Position numbers and translations under genes: made by a program. The notes under the pieces were generated by a model. The model was not told the DNA's origin. It saw only the letters and a program-made list of their open reading frames with translations, and did no database searches. Of a stretch of DNA of 63,782 nt, positions 26,201-34,107 are shown one piece after another. Source of the DNA: Akkermansiaceae bacterium (GTDB lineage Bacteria > Verrucomicrobiota > Verrucomicrobiia > Verrucomicrobiales > Akkermansiaceae); the NCBI GenBank assembly GCA_030725745.1, contig JANRFH010000044.1, forward strand, positions 4,343 through 68,124. Reading direction: 5' to 3'. Every line of letters begins with the position of its first letter. The stretch's first letter is position 1.

Positions 26201-26665
26201 GGAGACGAGGATGTATTCGCTGCCGGGGTGGCGGTCGGTGATGATGTCGAGATTGATATCGAGGGCTTTCTTGAATGCGTCGAGTCCCGCTGCACCGGCG
26301 AAGGATTCGTTCATGCCGTAGCACAAGATGACGCGCTCGCAAGGGAGTTGATGGGTGATGTAGCCGAGGTGATCGGCGAAGCGCTCCGGGCGGATCTGGA
26401 AGCCGACTTCGTCACCGGTGTAGGCGAGGGAGCGGAAGCGCAGGTTCTTGCCAGTGCTGACTGCTTGCAGGAGTGCTTCGAGCGTGCCGTCTTCGAGTTG
26501 TCTTTCGACGAAGCTGTTGCCGTAGAAGACGGTGAGGCCTTCTTTCTCCACGCTGACATCCTGCATGGGGGAGGATTTTTCGTCCTTTTTCTTATCTGCC
26601 GCGACGGATGGGAGCGCGAATAGGAGAGAGAAAGAGAAAAGTAGGATTTTTTGAAGCCGGTTCAT
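23276..26665 (-). CDS. Exported SGNH hydrolase / membrane-bound dehydrogenase / cupredoxin fusion
   Basis: A 1129-aa exported protein with a signal peptide (ILLFSFSLLFALPSVAADKK). Order of parts: SGNH-hydrolase-like domain, about residues 45-240, with the nucleophile block FYGNSFVER (Asn where GDSL has Asp), CYGMNES and NGMHLNEAGN; a beta-propeller of the planctomycete/verrucomicrobial 'membrane-bound dehydrogenase' family, about 340-680 (DGFEVNLFASSEEFPELINP, LIFEDTDGDGRADKRTVFAD); a HEAT-like helical stretch, about 690-870; a type 1 copper domain at the C-terminus with ligands His in DHMLHN, and Cys, His and Met in CTFPGHWRLM. No haem C-x2-C-H is seen, although relatives usually carry one. 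The start is the ATG at 26665 with TAGGTG upstream. It is probably a periplasmic or outer-surface redox/deacylase enzyme on polysaccharide; function inferred. Confidence 0.8.
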   Translation of the reverse strand: MNRLQKILLFSFSLLFALPSVAADKKKDEKSSPMQDVSVEKEGLTVFYGNSFVERQLEDGTLEALLQAVSTGKNLRFRSLAYTGDEVGFQIRPERFADHLGYITHQLPCERVILCYGMNESFAGAAGLDAFKKALDINLDIITDRHPGSEYILVSPTAVEETPGTAFPDAEKRNADIAVYTAALRETADKRGMRFIDLFAPSKELYAESKSPLTSNGMHLNEAGNRAVAKVFAASLSDPEKVAVITTDTPGFESLRHLASRKNYEMAMAYKPANGIHYYGVRGRSYEYHTEIPHHMKLAMLLDEEIWKQAANLATANPFPELPTAIAEPPTQKPKKGLGTFKNPEEDIADFTVADGFEVNLFASSEEFPELINPLQIQFDTKGRLWVVTFESYPVPVPGTLSDDKVLIFEDTDGDGRADKRTVFADGLKLPDGFVFYKDGIIVSVARELIFLRDTDGDDKADQRTELLRGIDDTDTHHSGYLARTPQGDILLHEGLFHRGQFETPHGIVRSKDAATFSFDPATETLTIERQPTQPNPWKISYNTWGESMQMFGGGQIIDCDFYNIHTPSGTHTPSNMGEPFRDDKGCTLSFVSGTHFPADWQGGLLTAHLLGRNAIMFTPLEIKDGIQMQGGAHIDLLTSSNKIFRPTDMEFGLDGALYVSDFYYPIIGHAQHSIRDKNRDYSHGRIWRVTKNGSALSEAPQIDGASLKDLFALFTHPQVRVRELVRLELENRPAKDVLAHAYGMIPEGMENETLGLELLWLFERHKDFSHPELFLKLIASENLPISRAAARSLRWWAPSLKDEAKSIAAKLLASDDERTRIAAVSAASYLLLQDDFWKGFIDGINDPQGRSFEKAVEVAKLYDRAPLKPEFPLLKMAADTKLEILGMKKEESSGAVYLKTDELTEALLSYEKNPNLSLQFNGTPLVFATGSNFAPGGQYNVVLRPGLNAIEFQVSKGGKASSKTPVLRLSDPVGKKPAGVHFARDKAEHDLWKKEYQDKFATVTDKHIYIKTIPAAMEFNVKTFTVKAGKTYEFIFENPDHMLHNIVITKPGKEAAVGALADEMASQPDAMAKHYLPETDLIIFSTPQIPFEGVFREEFTTPTEPGKYPFICTFPGHWRLMKGVMIVE

Positions 26666-26747
26666 GAAGCACCTACTACGCGCAGGTTTCCCGGGAGTTT
26701 TCAAAAACTATCTGGAGAGTGCGCGGGGTGGAGAGTGGGCACAGGAT

Positions 26748-26764
26748 GCGGGCTGAAGACCCGC
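26748..26764 (-). terminator. Short GC hairpin between two minus-strand genes
   Basis: GCGGG and CCCGC arms with a 7-nt loop lie between the D-2-hydroxyacid dehydrogenase stop and the start of the giant gene. There is no U-run, so this is at best a weak terminator or processing site. Confidence 0.3.
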
Positions 26765-26773
26765 GGTTCATGA

Positions 26774-27874
26774 TTAATAGCCGAGCTTCTTGTCGACGAC
26801 GTTGAGCAGGGGCTCGCCGGAGGCGAAGCGGCGGAGGTTTTCGCGGAGGAGTGCGGCGCGGCGCTGATTGGTAACTTCCGAGCGCGAGGCGACGTGGGGA
26901 GTGATGATGACGTTCGGCTGGCTCCAGAGCGGGTGGTCTTTCGGGAGTGGCTCGGGGTCGGTGACATCGAGGCATGCGGCGGCGAGTTTGCCGGATTTGA
27001 GGGCGGCGAGCATGGCGTCGGTGTTGACGACTTGGCCTCGGGCGATATTGATGAGGTAGGTACCTTGCTTCATGGCTGCAAAGGCTTTTTCATCGATGAG
27101 ATTCTCGGTCTCCGGGGTGAGGGGGACGGCGAGGGCGACGACATCGGCCTCGGGGAGGAATGCGAGGAGGTCTTCGGGCTTGCCGGTTTTTTCAATGAAA
27201 TCGGGAGAGGGGGTGTCGCTGCGGCGGGTGCCGATAACACGCATGCCGAAGCCATGGGCGCGTTTGGCGATCTCAGTGCCAATGCCGCCGACTCCGACGA
27301 CAAGCATGGTTTTCCCTTCGAGGGCGATGGCTTCCTTGTCCGCCTCGCCACGGCTCCAGCGGCCTTTCTGCTGCTCATCGGCGTAGAAACCGAGGTTCCT
27401 TGTTTGGAAAAGGAGCATGGCCATGGAGTGATCGGCGATGGCGGGGCCGTGGACGGCGCGGTAGTTGGTGAGGACGATGTCGTCGTTTTCCATCAAGGGG
27501 GCGAAGGAAATGTAGCGGTCGACCCCGGCGCTCATGACCTGCACCCAGGTGAGGTTGGTGGCTTTTTCGAGAAACGCACGGGTGGCGTATCCAGCATCGA
27601 TGCCGTGGGCTTCTTCAGCGCGGGCGAGGGCTTCCTTTTGGGCAAGGCCGGTGACGATGCGGAGGTTCGGCGCGATGCGGGCGAGTTCTGCTTTCTCCTT
27701 ATCAGAGATGGAGTCGGTGAAATAAGTGATCTCCTGCTTGGGATCGGCGATCTCAATGGCGACCGTGGCGTTGCGCAAGGAGCCGAGTTCTTCCGCGAGG
27801 GCTTGGGAGTCGGGTTCTGCCTGAGCGAGAGGCAGGATTGAGGAAAAGGCGAGGGCGAGGAGAGCTTTTTTCAT
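26774..27874 (-). CDS. D-2-hydroxyacid dehydrogenase family protein with signal peptide
   Basis: NAD(P)-linked D-isomer-specific 2-hydroxyacid dehydrogenase fold of 366 aa. Cofactor motif MLVVGVGGIGTEIAKRAHGF; catalytic Arg in LINIARGQVVN, Glu in VTDPEPLP, His in VIITPHVASRSE. All active residues are present. The odd point is the N-terminus MKKALLALAFSSILPLAQAE, a convincing Sec signal peptide ahead of the domain, which places a dinucleotide-dependent enzyme in the periplasm. It sits upstream of the exported dehydrogenase/cupredoxin gene and may be co-transcribed with it. If the signal is not cleaved it could instead be membrane-tethered. Confidence 0.85.
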   Translation of the reverse strand: MKKALLALAFSSILPLAQAEPDSQALAEELGSLRNATVAIEIADPKQEITYFTDSISDKEKAELARIAPNLRIVTGLAQKEALARAEEAHGIDAGYATRAFLEKATNLTWVQVMSAGVDRYISFAPLMENDDIVLTNYRAVHGPAIADHSMAMLLFQTRNLGFYADEQQKGRWSRGEADKEAIALEGKTMLVVGVGGIGTEIAKRAHGFGMRVIGTRRSDTPSPDFIEKTGKPEDLLAFLPEADVVALAVPLTPETENLIDEKAFAAMKQGTYLINIARGQVVNTDAMLAALKSGKLAAACLDVTDPEPLPKDHPLWSQPNVIITPHVASRSEVTNQRRAALLRENLRRFASGEPLLNVVDKKLGY

Positions 27875-27901
27875 GGGACGTGGGAGTGAGATTGCGGAAT
27901 G

Positions 27902-28468
27902 TTATTCCAGCAAAGATGTGCGGGTGAAGAGCGGGATGACGTGGATGCCGCGTGCTTCGATGGCTTGGCGGCCGCCTTCCTCGCGATCGACGAGGACGAT
28001 GCAGAATTTTACGTGGCCACCTTCTTTTTCGATGACGTCGATGGCTTTCAGAGTCGATCCGCCGGTGGTGATGACATCATCGACGACGATGACGTTCTGG
28101 CCGGAGGCGAAATTCCCCTCGATCTGCTTGCCGACTCCGTGGCCTTTCGGCTCTTTGCGGACGGTGAAGACCTGGATGGCCTCGTCTGGGTGGCTGCGAG
28201 CGGAGGCCATGCCGATGGCGAGGGAGATCGGGTCGGCACCGAGGGTCATGCCACCGATGGACTGGATGGAGAGGTTTTCCGAGTGGATCTTGGAACGGAC
28301 AGCGTGCCAGCCGAGGTCGCCGATCATTGCTGCGCCAAAGGGATCGAGGGCGGTGACGCGGCAATCGATGTAGAGATCGGACTTTTTCCCGGAGGCGAGG
28401 GTGAACTCGCCGGTGCGGACTGATTTCTTGAGAAGCAGGGCTTTGAGGTCGGCTGTGGTCTTGAGCAT
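27902..28468 (-). CDS. pyrE: Orotate phosphoribosyltransferase
   Basis: Pyrimidine synthesis step converting orotate and PRPP to OMP in the cytoplasm. The PRPP-binding loop is VIVVDDVITTGGSTLKAIDV; upstream are FTLASGKKSDLYIDCR and GGMTLGADPISLAIGMAS, and the mobile loop carries TVRKEPKGHGVGKQIEG. It has 188 aa from the ATG at 28468; the open frame to 28495 adds nine residues not shared by the family. The promoter region upstream contains a 7-nt-period array and is shared with ilvE on the other strand. Confidence 0.93.
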   Translation of the reverse strand: MLKTTADLKALLLKKSVRTGEFTLASGKKSDLYIDCRVTALDPFGAAMIGDLGWHAVRSKIHSENLSIQSIGGMTLGADPISLAIGMASARSHPDEAIQVFTVRKEPKGHGVGKQIEGNFASGQNVIVVDDVITTGGSTLKAIDVIEKEGGHVKFCIVLVDREEGGRQAIEARGIHVIPLFTRTSLLE

Positions 28469-28480
28469 AGGGGTAGAATG

Positions 28481-28529
28481 AACGCCGAATATCAAACGTC
28501 CAACATTGAACGTCGAAATTTCAGATTTT
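28481..28529. repeat. 7-nt-period intergenic array (7 heptamers)
   Basis: Seven heptamers in register: AACGCCG, AATATCA, AACGTCC, AACATTG, AACGTCG, AAATTTC, AGATTTT; consensus about AACRTYR. It lies directly upstream of the pyrE start, in the divergent pyrE/ilvE promoter region. Different base content from the 21156 array but the same period. Confidence 0.7.
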
Positions 28530-28564
28530 CAGCGTTTTGGGGTTCAGCATTTATTTTCTCATCT

Positions 28565-28580
28565 CCCGCTTGCAAGCGGG
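28565..28580. promoter_or_regulatory. Perfect 16-bp palindrome upstream of ilvE
   Basis: CCCGCTTGCAAGCGGG is a perfect 8+8 palindrome with no spacer, 32 nt before the ilvE ATG. It could be an operator for a dimeric regulator or the base of a 5'-UTR hairpin. No downstream poly-T. Confidence 0.4.
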
Positions 28581-28612
28581 TGCGGGGTGCTTAATCTTTT
28601 GCCGAAGAAAGT

Positions 28613-29482
28613 ATGAAAATCTGGTTGGACGGCAAGTTAGTGGATGAGAATGAGGCGAAAATTTCGGTTTTCGACCATGGGTTGCTGTATGGCGACGGTA
28701 TATTTGAGGGGATTCGTTTCTACAATGGGCGGGTCTTCCGCTTGGAGGAGCACATTCACCGGCTTTACGATTCCGCGAAGGCGATCTTGCTGAACATGCC
28801 GTGGACACAGGAGGAAGTTTGCAAATACACCTGTGAAACGGTGGCTGCGAACGGATTGACGGACGGATATATCCGGTTGGTGGTGACGCGTGGGGCGGGG
28901 GAGCTGGGATTAAATCCCTACCTTTGTCCGAAGCCTTCGATGTTTATCATCGCCTCGACGATCAAGCTGTATCCCGAGGAGCACTATCAGAATGGACTCG
29001 CGATCATCACTTGTGCGACTCGTCGTCCAGCCCCGGCGGCACTGATGCCACAGGTGAAAAGCTTGAACTACCTGAACAATATCATGGCAAAGGTGGAGGC
29101 GATCCAAAGCGGTGCTTTGGAGGCGGTGATGCTCAACGAGCAGGGCTACGTGGCGGAGTGCACAGGCGACAATCTTTTCCTTTTCAAGAAAGGCGAGCTG
29201 CATACGCCGTTGATTTCCGATGGTGCGCTGGATGGTATCACTCGTTCGGTGATTTTGGAAATTGCGGAAAAGCTGGGCATCAAGGTGATCGAGCGTTCGC
29301 TGACGAGGTATGATATTTTCATCGCTGATGAGTGTTTCCTAACGGGAACCGCAGCTGAGGTGATCCCTGTGGTATCGCTGGACAGGCGGGTGATCGGCGA
29401 CGGTAAGCCGGGCGAGTTGACGAAGCAATTTCTCAAGGAATTCCATGAGCTGGCGATGAACACCGGGACACCGTTCGCCTGA
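28613..29482 (+). CDS. ilvE: Branched-chain amino acid aminotransferase (class IV)
   Basis: PLP enzyme moving the amino group between glutamate and Ile, Leu or Val. Fold-type IV, 289 aa: SVFDHGLLYGDGIFEGIRFY at the N-terminus, YIRLVVTRGAGELG, the PLP lysine in MPQVKSLNYLNNIMAK and the cofactor loop AECTGDNLFLF, then the C-terminal GTAAEVIPVVSLDRR. The sequence is close to IlvE; D-alanine aminotransferase and aminodeoxychorismate lyase are related but lack this combination. It begins a co-directional run with mcsA 23 nt downstream. Confidence 0.9.
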   Translation: MKIWLDGKLVDENEAKISVFDHGLLYGDGIFEGIRFYNGRVFRLEEHIHRLYDSAKAILLNMPWTQEEVCKYTCETVAANGLTDGYIRLVVTRGAGELGLNPYLCPKPSMFIIASTIKLYPEEHYQNGLAIITCATRRPAPAALMPQVKSLNYLNNIMAKVEAIQSGALEAVMLNEQGYVAECTGDNLFLFKKGELHTPLISDGALDGITRSVILEIAEKLGIKVIERSLTRYDIFIADECFLTGTAAEVIPVVSLDRRVIGDGKPGELTKQFLKEFHELAMNTGTPFA

Positions 29483-29504
29483 TGTGCTAGATTAATAACG
29501 GATA

Positions 29505-30020
29505 ATGAAGTGCGATTACTGCGATAGCAAAGCGACTGTGTTTCTGACACAGCTTGCGGAAGGACAGATGAAAAAAGTCTGCCTCTGCGATAGCTGTGCG
29601 AAGGAGCGCGGGGTGACCGACCCGACCGGGTTTTCCCTCGCCGACATGCTGCTCACGAACTTTGGAAATAGTGGTGCGAAGATCAAGGCACCGAGGACGG
29701 AGAGGCTTACTGGTGGCGCGAAGGTTTGCCCGGAATGTGGGTTTACGCTGGAGGATCTGAAAAAGGTTCGCCGCTTTGGCTGTGGGAATTGCTACAATGT
29801 TTTCACCGAAGAACTCGCGGCGATGCTGCGCGGCATGCACAAAGGGCAGAGCCACGTGGGTAAGGTGCCTGAGGGGCTGATGGAGTCACACTACCGATAT
29901 CAGCGGATGGAGGAGCTTCGCGGGAAACTGGAGGAGGCGATTTCATCCGAAAACTACGAAGCCGCTGCTGAGCTGCGCGATGAGATACGCAAGCTCGATG
30001 AAGAGGAGGTGGCGAAGTGA
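29505..30020 (+). CDS. mcsA: McsA-like adaptor with zinc fingers and UVR motif
   Basis: Activator and adaptor of the protein-arginine kinase McsB. It has 171 aa with four C-x2-C pairs (CDYC, CDSC, CPEC, CGNC) forming two zinc sites and a C-terminal UvrB/UvrC motif LEEAISSENYEAAAELRDEI. This architecture is that of McsA from Bacilli. It is followed by mcsB through a TGATG overlap and then clpC. No ctsR repressor gene precedes it; the upstream neighbour is ilvE. Confidence 0.9.
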   Translation: MKCDYCDSKATVFLTQLAEGQMKKVCLCDSCAKERGVTDPTGFSLADMLLTNFGNSGAKIKAPRTERLTGGAKVCPECGFTLEDLKKVRRFGCGNCYNVFTEELAAMLRGMHKGQSHVGKVPEGLMESHYRYQRMEELRGKLEEAISSENYEAAAELRDEIRKLDEEEVAK

Positions 30021-31147
30021 TGCGGTTTTCTACATTGATTCGCCATCCGGCTGACTGGATGACGGGAGCGAAGGCCGACGAATGTGCGGTGATCACCTCA
30101 CGAATACGTCTTGCCAGAAACCTGCGCGGGCATTCGTTTCCGGGCTGGGCGAAAAAGAAAGAGCGTGAGGAAACGCTCGCGATCCTGCGCCCTGCGGTGG
30201 AGGAACTTTCCGCGATGAAGGATGCCTTTTCTCGTGAACTGGCGGATCTGACATCGGTGCAAAAGCAGGTGCTTGTAGAGCGCCACCTTATTTCCCGAGA
30301 ACACGCGGCGCGCGGAGACGGCTCCGGTGCGGTGATTGAGCGGCGGCAGAGTTTTTCTATCATGCTCAATGAGGAGGATCACCTCAGGATACAGGCGATT
30401 CGCCCAGGACTGAAGCTCAAGGAGGCTTATGAATCGCTCTCGGCGCTCGATAGCGAGTTGGAGGAGAAGTTGGAATACGCTTTTGATCCGACTCTGGGAT
30501 ACCTGACGACTTGCCCGACGAATCTCGGCACGGGGCTGCGCGCCTCGGCCATGCTTCATCTTCCCGGGCTGGTGCTCAGCGATCAGATCGGCCAAGTGCT
30601 ACAAGCGGTTAACAAGATCGGACTGGCGGTGCGCGGGCTTTACGGTGAGGGCACGGAATCGCTTGGGAATCTCTATCAGATCTCCAATCAATCTACGCTC
30701 GGCGAGAGTGAAGAAACAATCATCGGGCGTTTGGAACGAGTGATTACCCAAGTGGCGATGCATGAGAAAAATGCCCGCGAGAAACTCATGGAGGATGATC
30801 CGGACATGGTCGCAGACAAGATCGGGCGAGCCTACGGCGTTTTGAGAAACGCTTACATCATCGATTCCAAAGAAGCCTTGAATCACCTGTCCCTGCTGCG
30901 ACTCGGCGGGAACCTCGAATTTTTCCCGCAGGAGACCGTCCAAATGTGCGATTCCCTGCTCATGGACATCCAACAGGCACACCTTCAGCTACACGCCGGA
31001 GCAAAACTTTCACCCGAGAAGCGCGACACGATACGTGCGGAAATAATGCGCTCCCGTTTGCAATCCCTCGAATCCCCTGATAACCGTAGTAGAACGAAAG
31101 ATCAAACAGACCGTTATTCCGAAGACGACAACCAAGAAAACGCATGA
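30020..31147 (+). CDS. mcsB: Protein arginine kinase McsB
   Basis: Phosphorylates arginine on misfolded proteins, tagging them for ClpC-ClpP. Guanido-phosphotransferase fold, 375 aa: [19 protein letters not shown] for ATP and substrate binding, the catalytic cysteine in [20 protein letters not shown] (Cys165 here) and the [10 protein letters not shown] loop. Creatine/arginine kinases also share the catalytic core, but the neighbours mcsA and clpC settle the assignment. I use the ATG at 30020 within TGATG; a GTG one codon earlier is possible. The stop overlaps clpC by ATGA. Confidence 0.94.
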   Translation: MRFSTLIRHPADWMTGAKADECAVITSRIRLARNLRGHSFPGWAKKKEREETLAILRPAVEELSAMKDAFSRELADLTSVQKQVLVERHLISREHAARGDGSGAVIERRQSFSIMLNEEDHLRIQAIRPGLKLKEAYESLSALDSELEEKLEYAFDPTLGYLTTCPTNLGTGLRASAMLHLPGLVLSDQIGQVLQAVNKIGLAVRGLYGEGTESLGNLYQISNQSTLGESEETIIGRLERVITQVAMHEKNAREKLMEDDPDMVADKIGRAYGVLRNAYIIDSKEALNHLSLLRLGGNLEFFPQETVQMCDSLLMDIQQAHLQLHAGAKLSPEKRDTIRAEIMRSRLQSLESPDNRSRTKDQTDRYSEDDNQENA

Positions 31148-33705
31148 ATAATTTCACTCCAAGAGCTCAACAGGTATTGGCACTGGCCCGCAAAGAAGCG
31201 GACAGATTCAACCACGCCTACGTCGGCACCGAGCACCTTCTACTAGGGCTTATCAAGCTCGGCCAAGGCGTGGCGGTGAACGTGCTGGAACGCATGGGAC
31301 TCGAACTCGAGTCCGTGCGCCAGGAAGTTGAGAAAGAGGTTGGCTCCGGCCCTCCACAAAAGTCATCAGGAAACATCCCTTATACACCCCGCGTGAAGAA
31401 GGTGCTAGCGCTTGCTAATAAAGAAGCGAAATCGCTCAATCATTCTTATGTCGGCACCGAGCATCTTTTGCTCGGCCTATTGCGTGAAGGCGAGGGCGTT
31501 GCCGCCAGAGTACTAAAGCGGCTCGACGTCGATATCCAACGCACCCGCAACGAGATTCTAGCGGAAATCGATCCGAACTTTTCACCCGATGACATGGACG
31601 ATGATGACGACGACGATGATGATCTCGGTGGTGTCTTCGGCGAAGAACCGGAGCAGCAGCAGATGGAAGGAAGCGGCGGCGAAGTCGGCGAGGGGAAAAC
31701 CAAGACCCCTGCGCTCAAAGCATTCGGCCGCGATCTGACCAAGCTCGCCAAAGAAGGCGGCCTCGATCCGGTCATCGGTCGCGAGGAAGAGATCGAGCGC
31801 GTCATCCAAATCCTTTGCCGCCGGACGAAAAACAACCCAGTGCTCATCGGTGAAGCCGGTGTCGGCAAGACCGCCATCGTCGAAGGTCTCGCTCAAGAAA
31901 TCGTCACTGGAAACGTGCCGGAACTTCTCCGCGACAAGCGGGTGATCACACTCGACCTCGCCCTCATGGTTGCCGGGACGAAATACCGCGGCCAGTTCGA
32001 GGAACGCATCAAGGCGGTGATGGACGAGATCCGCAAGGTGAAGAACGTCATCCTTTTCATCGACGAGCTTCACACCATCGTCGGTGCAGGTTCTGCGGAA
32101 GGTGCGATGGATGCTTCTAACATCATCAAGCCGGCGCTCAGTCGCTCCGAGCTTCAATGTGTCGGCGCGACAACGCTCATCGAATTCCGTAAATACATCG
32201 AGAAAGACTCCGCACTGGAGCGCCGTTTCCAGCAGGTGAAAGTCGAGGAGCCATCCGTGGAAGATGCGATTCTCATCCTTAAGGGATTGCAGGAGAAATA
32301 TGAGTCCCACCACAAAGCGGACTACACGCCGGAGGCGATCGAGGCATCGGTGAAACTGACTTCGCGTTACCTCACTGCTCGTTACCTTCCAGACAAAGCT
32401 ATCGATGTGCTCGATGAAGCGGGTGCACGTGCACGCATCGGCACGATGACACGCCCGCCTTCGATCAAAGAGGCTGAGGTGAAGATCGAGCAGATCAACA
32501 AGGACAAGGTCGCCGCCATCGCGGAACAGGATTTCGAAAAAGCCGCCGCTCTGCGCGACGACGAGAAGAACGCGAAGAAAGAACTCGAAGAAACCCTCAA
32601 GGACTGGCGCGCGTCTTCCGAAGAGAAGGTCGTCGTCGTGGATGACGAGGACATCATGGCGGTCGTTTCCAAGTGGACGGGCGTTCCACTCCAGCGCATG
32701 GAGCAGAAGGAAACCGAGAAGCTCCTGAAAATGGAGGACGAGCTGAAAAGTCGCGTCATCGGTCAGGACGAAGCAGTCGTGGCGATTTCCAAAGCCCTTC
32801 GCCGCTCGCGTGCCGACCTGAAAGATCCGAAGCGCCCGATCGGCTCCTTCCTTTTCCTCGGCCCCACAGGTGTCGGTAAAACGTATCTCGCACGCAATCT
32901 AGCTGAGTTCATGTTCGGCGATGCCGAGGCGCTCATCCAGATCGACATGTCGGAATACATGGAGAAATTCACCGCCAGCCGCCTCATCGGTTCGCCTCCG
33001 GGCTATGTCGGTTATGAGGAAGGTGGCCAGCTTTCCGAAGCGGTGCGCCGCCGCCCGTATTCCGTGGTGCTTTTCGACGAGGTTGAAAAAGCCCACCCGG
33101 ATGTGATGAACCTGCTGCTCCAGATCTTGGAGGACGGCACAGTCACGGATTCGTTGGGACGGAAAATCGACTTCCGCAACACGATCATCATCATGACCTC
33201 AAACGTCGGTGCCTCGACAATCAAACGCCAGACCACGCTCGGCTTCGGTGCGATGAACGAGGATCAGGCAGACTTCGAAGGCATGAAGGAGAAAATCATG
33301 GATGAGTCGAAGCGTTACTTCAAACCGGAGTTTCTCAACCGCCTCGACGATCTCGTGGTCTTCCACATGCTGGAGAAAAAGGATCTCAATCAGATCGTCG
33401 ATCTGGAGGTTTCCAAGCTCGTCAAGCGTCTCAAGGAAAAGGAAATCGATCTTACGCTCACAGCGGAAGCCCGTGACCTACTCTCGGAAAAAGGATTTGA
33501 TCCGAGCTACGGTGCGCGACCCATGCGGCGTGCGGTGGAGCGTTTCCTCGAAGATCCGCTCGCCGAAGCCCTGCTGCGTGGCACAGTCAAGACCGGCGAC
33601 ATGGTTCTTGTCACTCGCAAGGAAGGCACAGAGGAGCTTGTGTTCGATACCTCGCGCCCGGACGGAGAACCCGAGCCGGATACTGAGTCCGTAGGTGCTG
33701 AATGA
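31144..33705 (+). CDS. clpC: ATP-dependent Clp protease ATPase subunit ClpC
   Basis: AAA+ unfoldase that feeds proteins, including phospho-arginine-tagged ones, to ClpP. Two Clp_N repeats (about residues 1-145, [19 protein letters not shown]), a very acidic Asp-rich linker (about 152-165), AAA1 with [16 protein letters not shown], a UVR-bearing M-domain ([20 protein letters not shown]), AAA2 with [17 protein letters not shown] and a C-terminal D2 domain. TTLGFGAM contains the L-G-F-type loop that docks ClpP. At 853 aa it is at the long end for ClpC. It is co-translated with mcsB, and its stop overlaps the SH3 gene. Confidence 0.96.
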   Translation: MNNFTPRAQQVLALARKEADRFNHAYVGTEHLLLGLIKLGQGVAVNVLERMGLELESVRQEVEKEVGSGPPQKSSGNIPYTPRVKKVLALANKEAKSLNHSYVGTEHLLLGLLREGEGVAARVLKRLDVDIQRTRNEILAEIDPNFSPDDMDDDDDDDDDLGGVFGEEPEQQQMEGSGGEVGEGKTKTPALKAFGRDLTKLAKEGGLDPVIGREEEIERVIQILCRRTKNNPVLIGEAGVGKTAIVEGLAQEIVTGNVPELLRDKRVITLDLALMVAGTKYRGQFEERIKAVMDEIRKVKNVILFIDELHTIVGAGSAEGAMDASNIIKPALSRSELQCVGATTLIEFRKYIEKDSALERRFQQVKVEEPSVEDAILILKGLQEKYESHHKADYTPEAIEASVKLTSRYLTARYLPDKAIDVLDEAGARARIGTMTRPPSIKEAEVKIEQINKDKVAAIAEQDFEKAAALRDDEKNAKKELEETLKDWRASSEEKVVVVDDEDIMAVVSKWTGVPLQRMEQKETEKLLKMEDELKSRVIGQDEAVVAISKALRRSRADLKDPKRPIGSFLFLGPTGVGKTYLARNLAEFMFGDAEALIQIDMSEYMEKFTASRLIGSPPGYVGYEEGGQLSEAVRRRPYSVVLFDEVEKAHPDVMNLLLQILEDGTVTDSLGRKIDFRNTIIIMTSNVGASTIKRQTTLGFGAMNEDQADFEGMKEKIMDESKRYFKPEFLNRLDDLVVFHMLEKKDLNQIVDLEVSKLVKRLKEKEIDLTLTAEARDLLSEKGFDPSYGARPMRRAVERFLEDPLAEALLRGTVKTGDMVLVTRKEGTEELVFDTSRPDGEPEPDTESVGAE

Positions 33706-34073
33706 ATTCCGGAACTCCTACGATGAATTTTAAGATCAACGCCGACTACGAGGAGAACAACACCCGTGCACTTCATCTGACAGCTGGTCAGGAAGTTACG
33801 AGTGGCCCGGCAGACACCACATGGCCGGGCTGGATCTGGGCGGCGGATTCCTCCGGACGCAATGGTTATGTTCCTTCGGAAATCCTAGAACCCCTCGGCG
33901 AAGACCGCTGGGCGGCGATGGAAGATTTTGATCCAACGGTGCTTAAAGTAACTCGTGGCGAAACAGTGGAATCACTCAAACAGATTCACGGCTGGCACTG
34001 GTGCCGTAATGCCGAGGGCAAGGAAGGCTGGGTAGCCGCTTACCTGATGAAGGCCGAAGCAGCGGTCAACTGA
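33702..34073 (+). CDS. Small SH3-fold protein (two SH3-like units)
   Basis: 123 aa, no signal peptide or membrane span. Two similar beta-barrel-like units can be read: [20 protein letters not shown] plus [14 protein letters not shown], and [20 protein letters not shown] plus [14 protein letters not shown]. The pattern of Trp pairs and a final G-x-V/W-P/A-x-x-x-L is that of SH3 or SH3b domains. It overlaps clpC by ATGA, so may be an adaptor co-made with the protease, but this is only positional. An alternative ATG at 33723 would drop seven residues. Confidence 0.65.
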   Translation: MNSGTPTMNFKINADYEENNTRALHLTAGQEVTSGPADTTWPGWIWAADSSGRNGYVPSEILEPLGEDRWAAMEDFDPTVLKVTRGETVESLKQIHGWHWCRNAEGKEGWVAAYLMKAEAAVN

Positions 34074-34095
34074 ATGCTGCGCATTCCGCAGCATT
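34073..34095 (+). terminator. 9-bp stem hairpin after the SH3 gene
   Basis: AATGCTGCG, 5-nt loop CATTC, then CGCAGCATT: a perfect 9-bp stem directly after the SH3-gene stop and 12 nt before the CPBP ATG. There is no following U-run, so partial termination or mRNA end protection is more likely than full termination. Confidence 0.45.
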
Positions 34096-34107
34096 ACCAC
34101 TGAAACC

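Noticed and set aside
24353-26623. Long open frame (756 codons) on the + strand opposite the dehydrogenase giant
   Set aside because: Protein is a Gly/Glu/Val-rich shadow of the minus-strand gene with no family motif; the opposite frame has signal peptide, ligands and domains.
26894-27841. 315-codon + strand frame over the D-2-hydroxyacid dehydrogenase
   Set aside because: Antisense shadow; Gly/Asp-rich with no motif.
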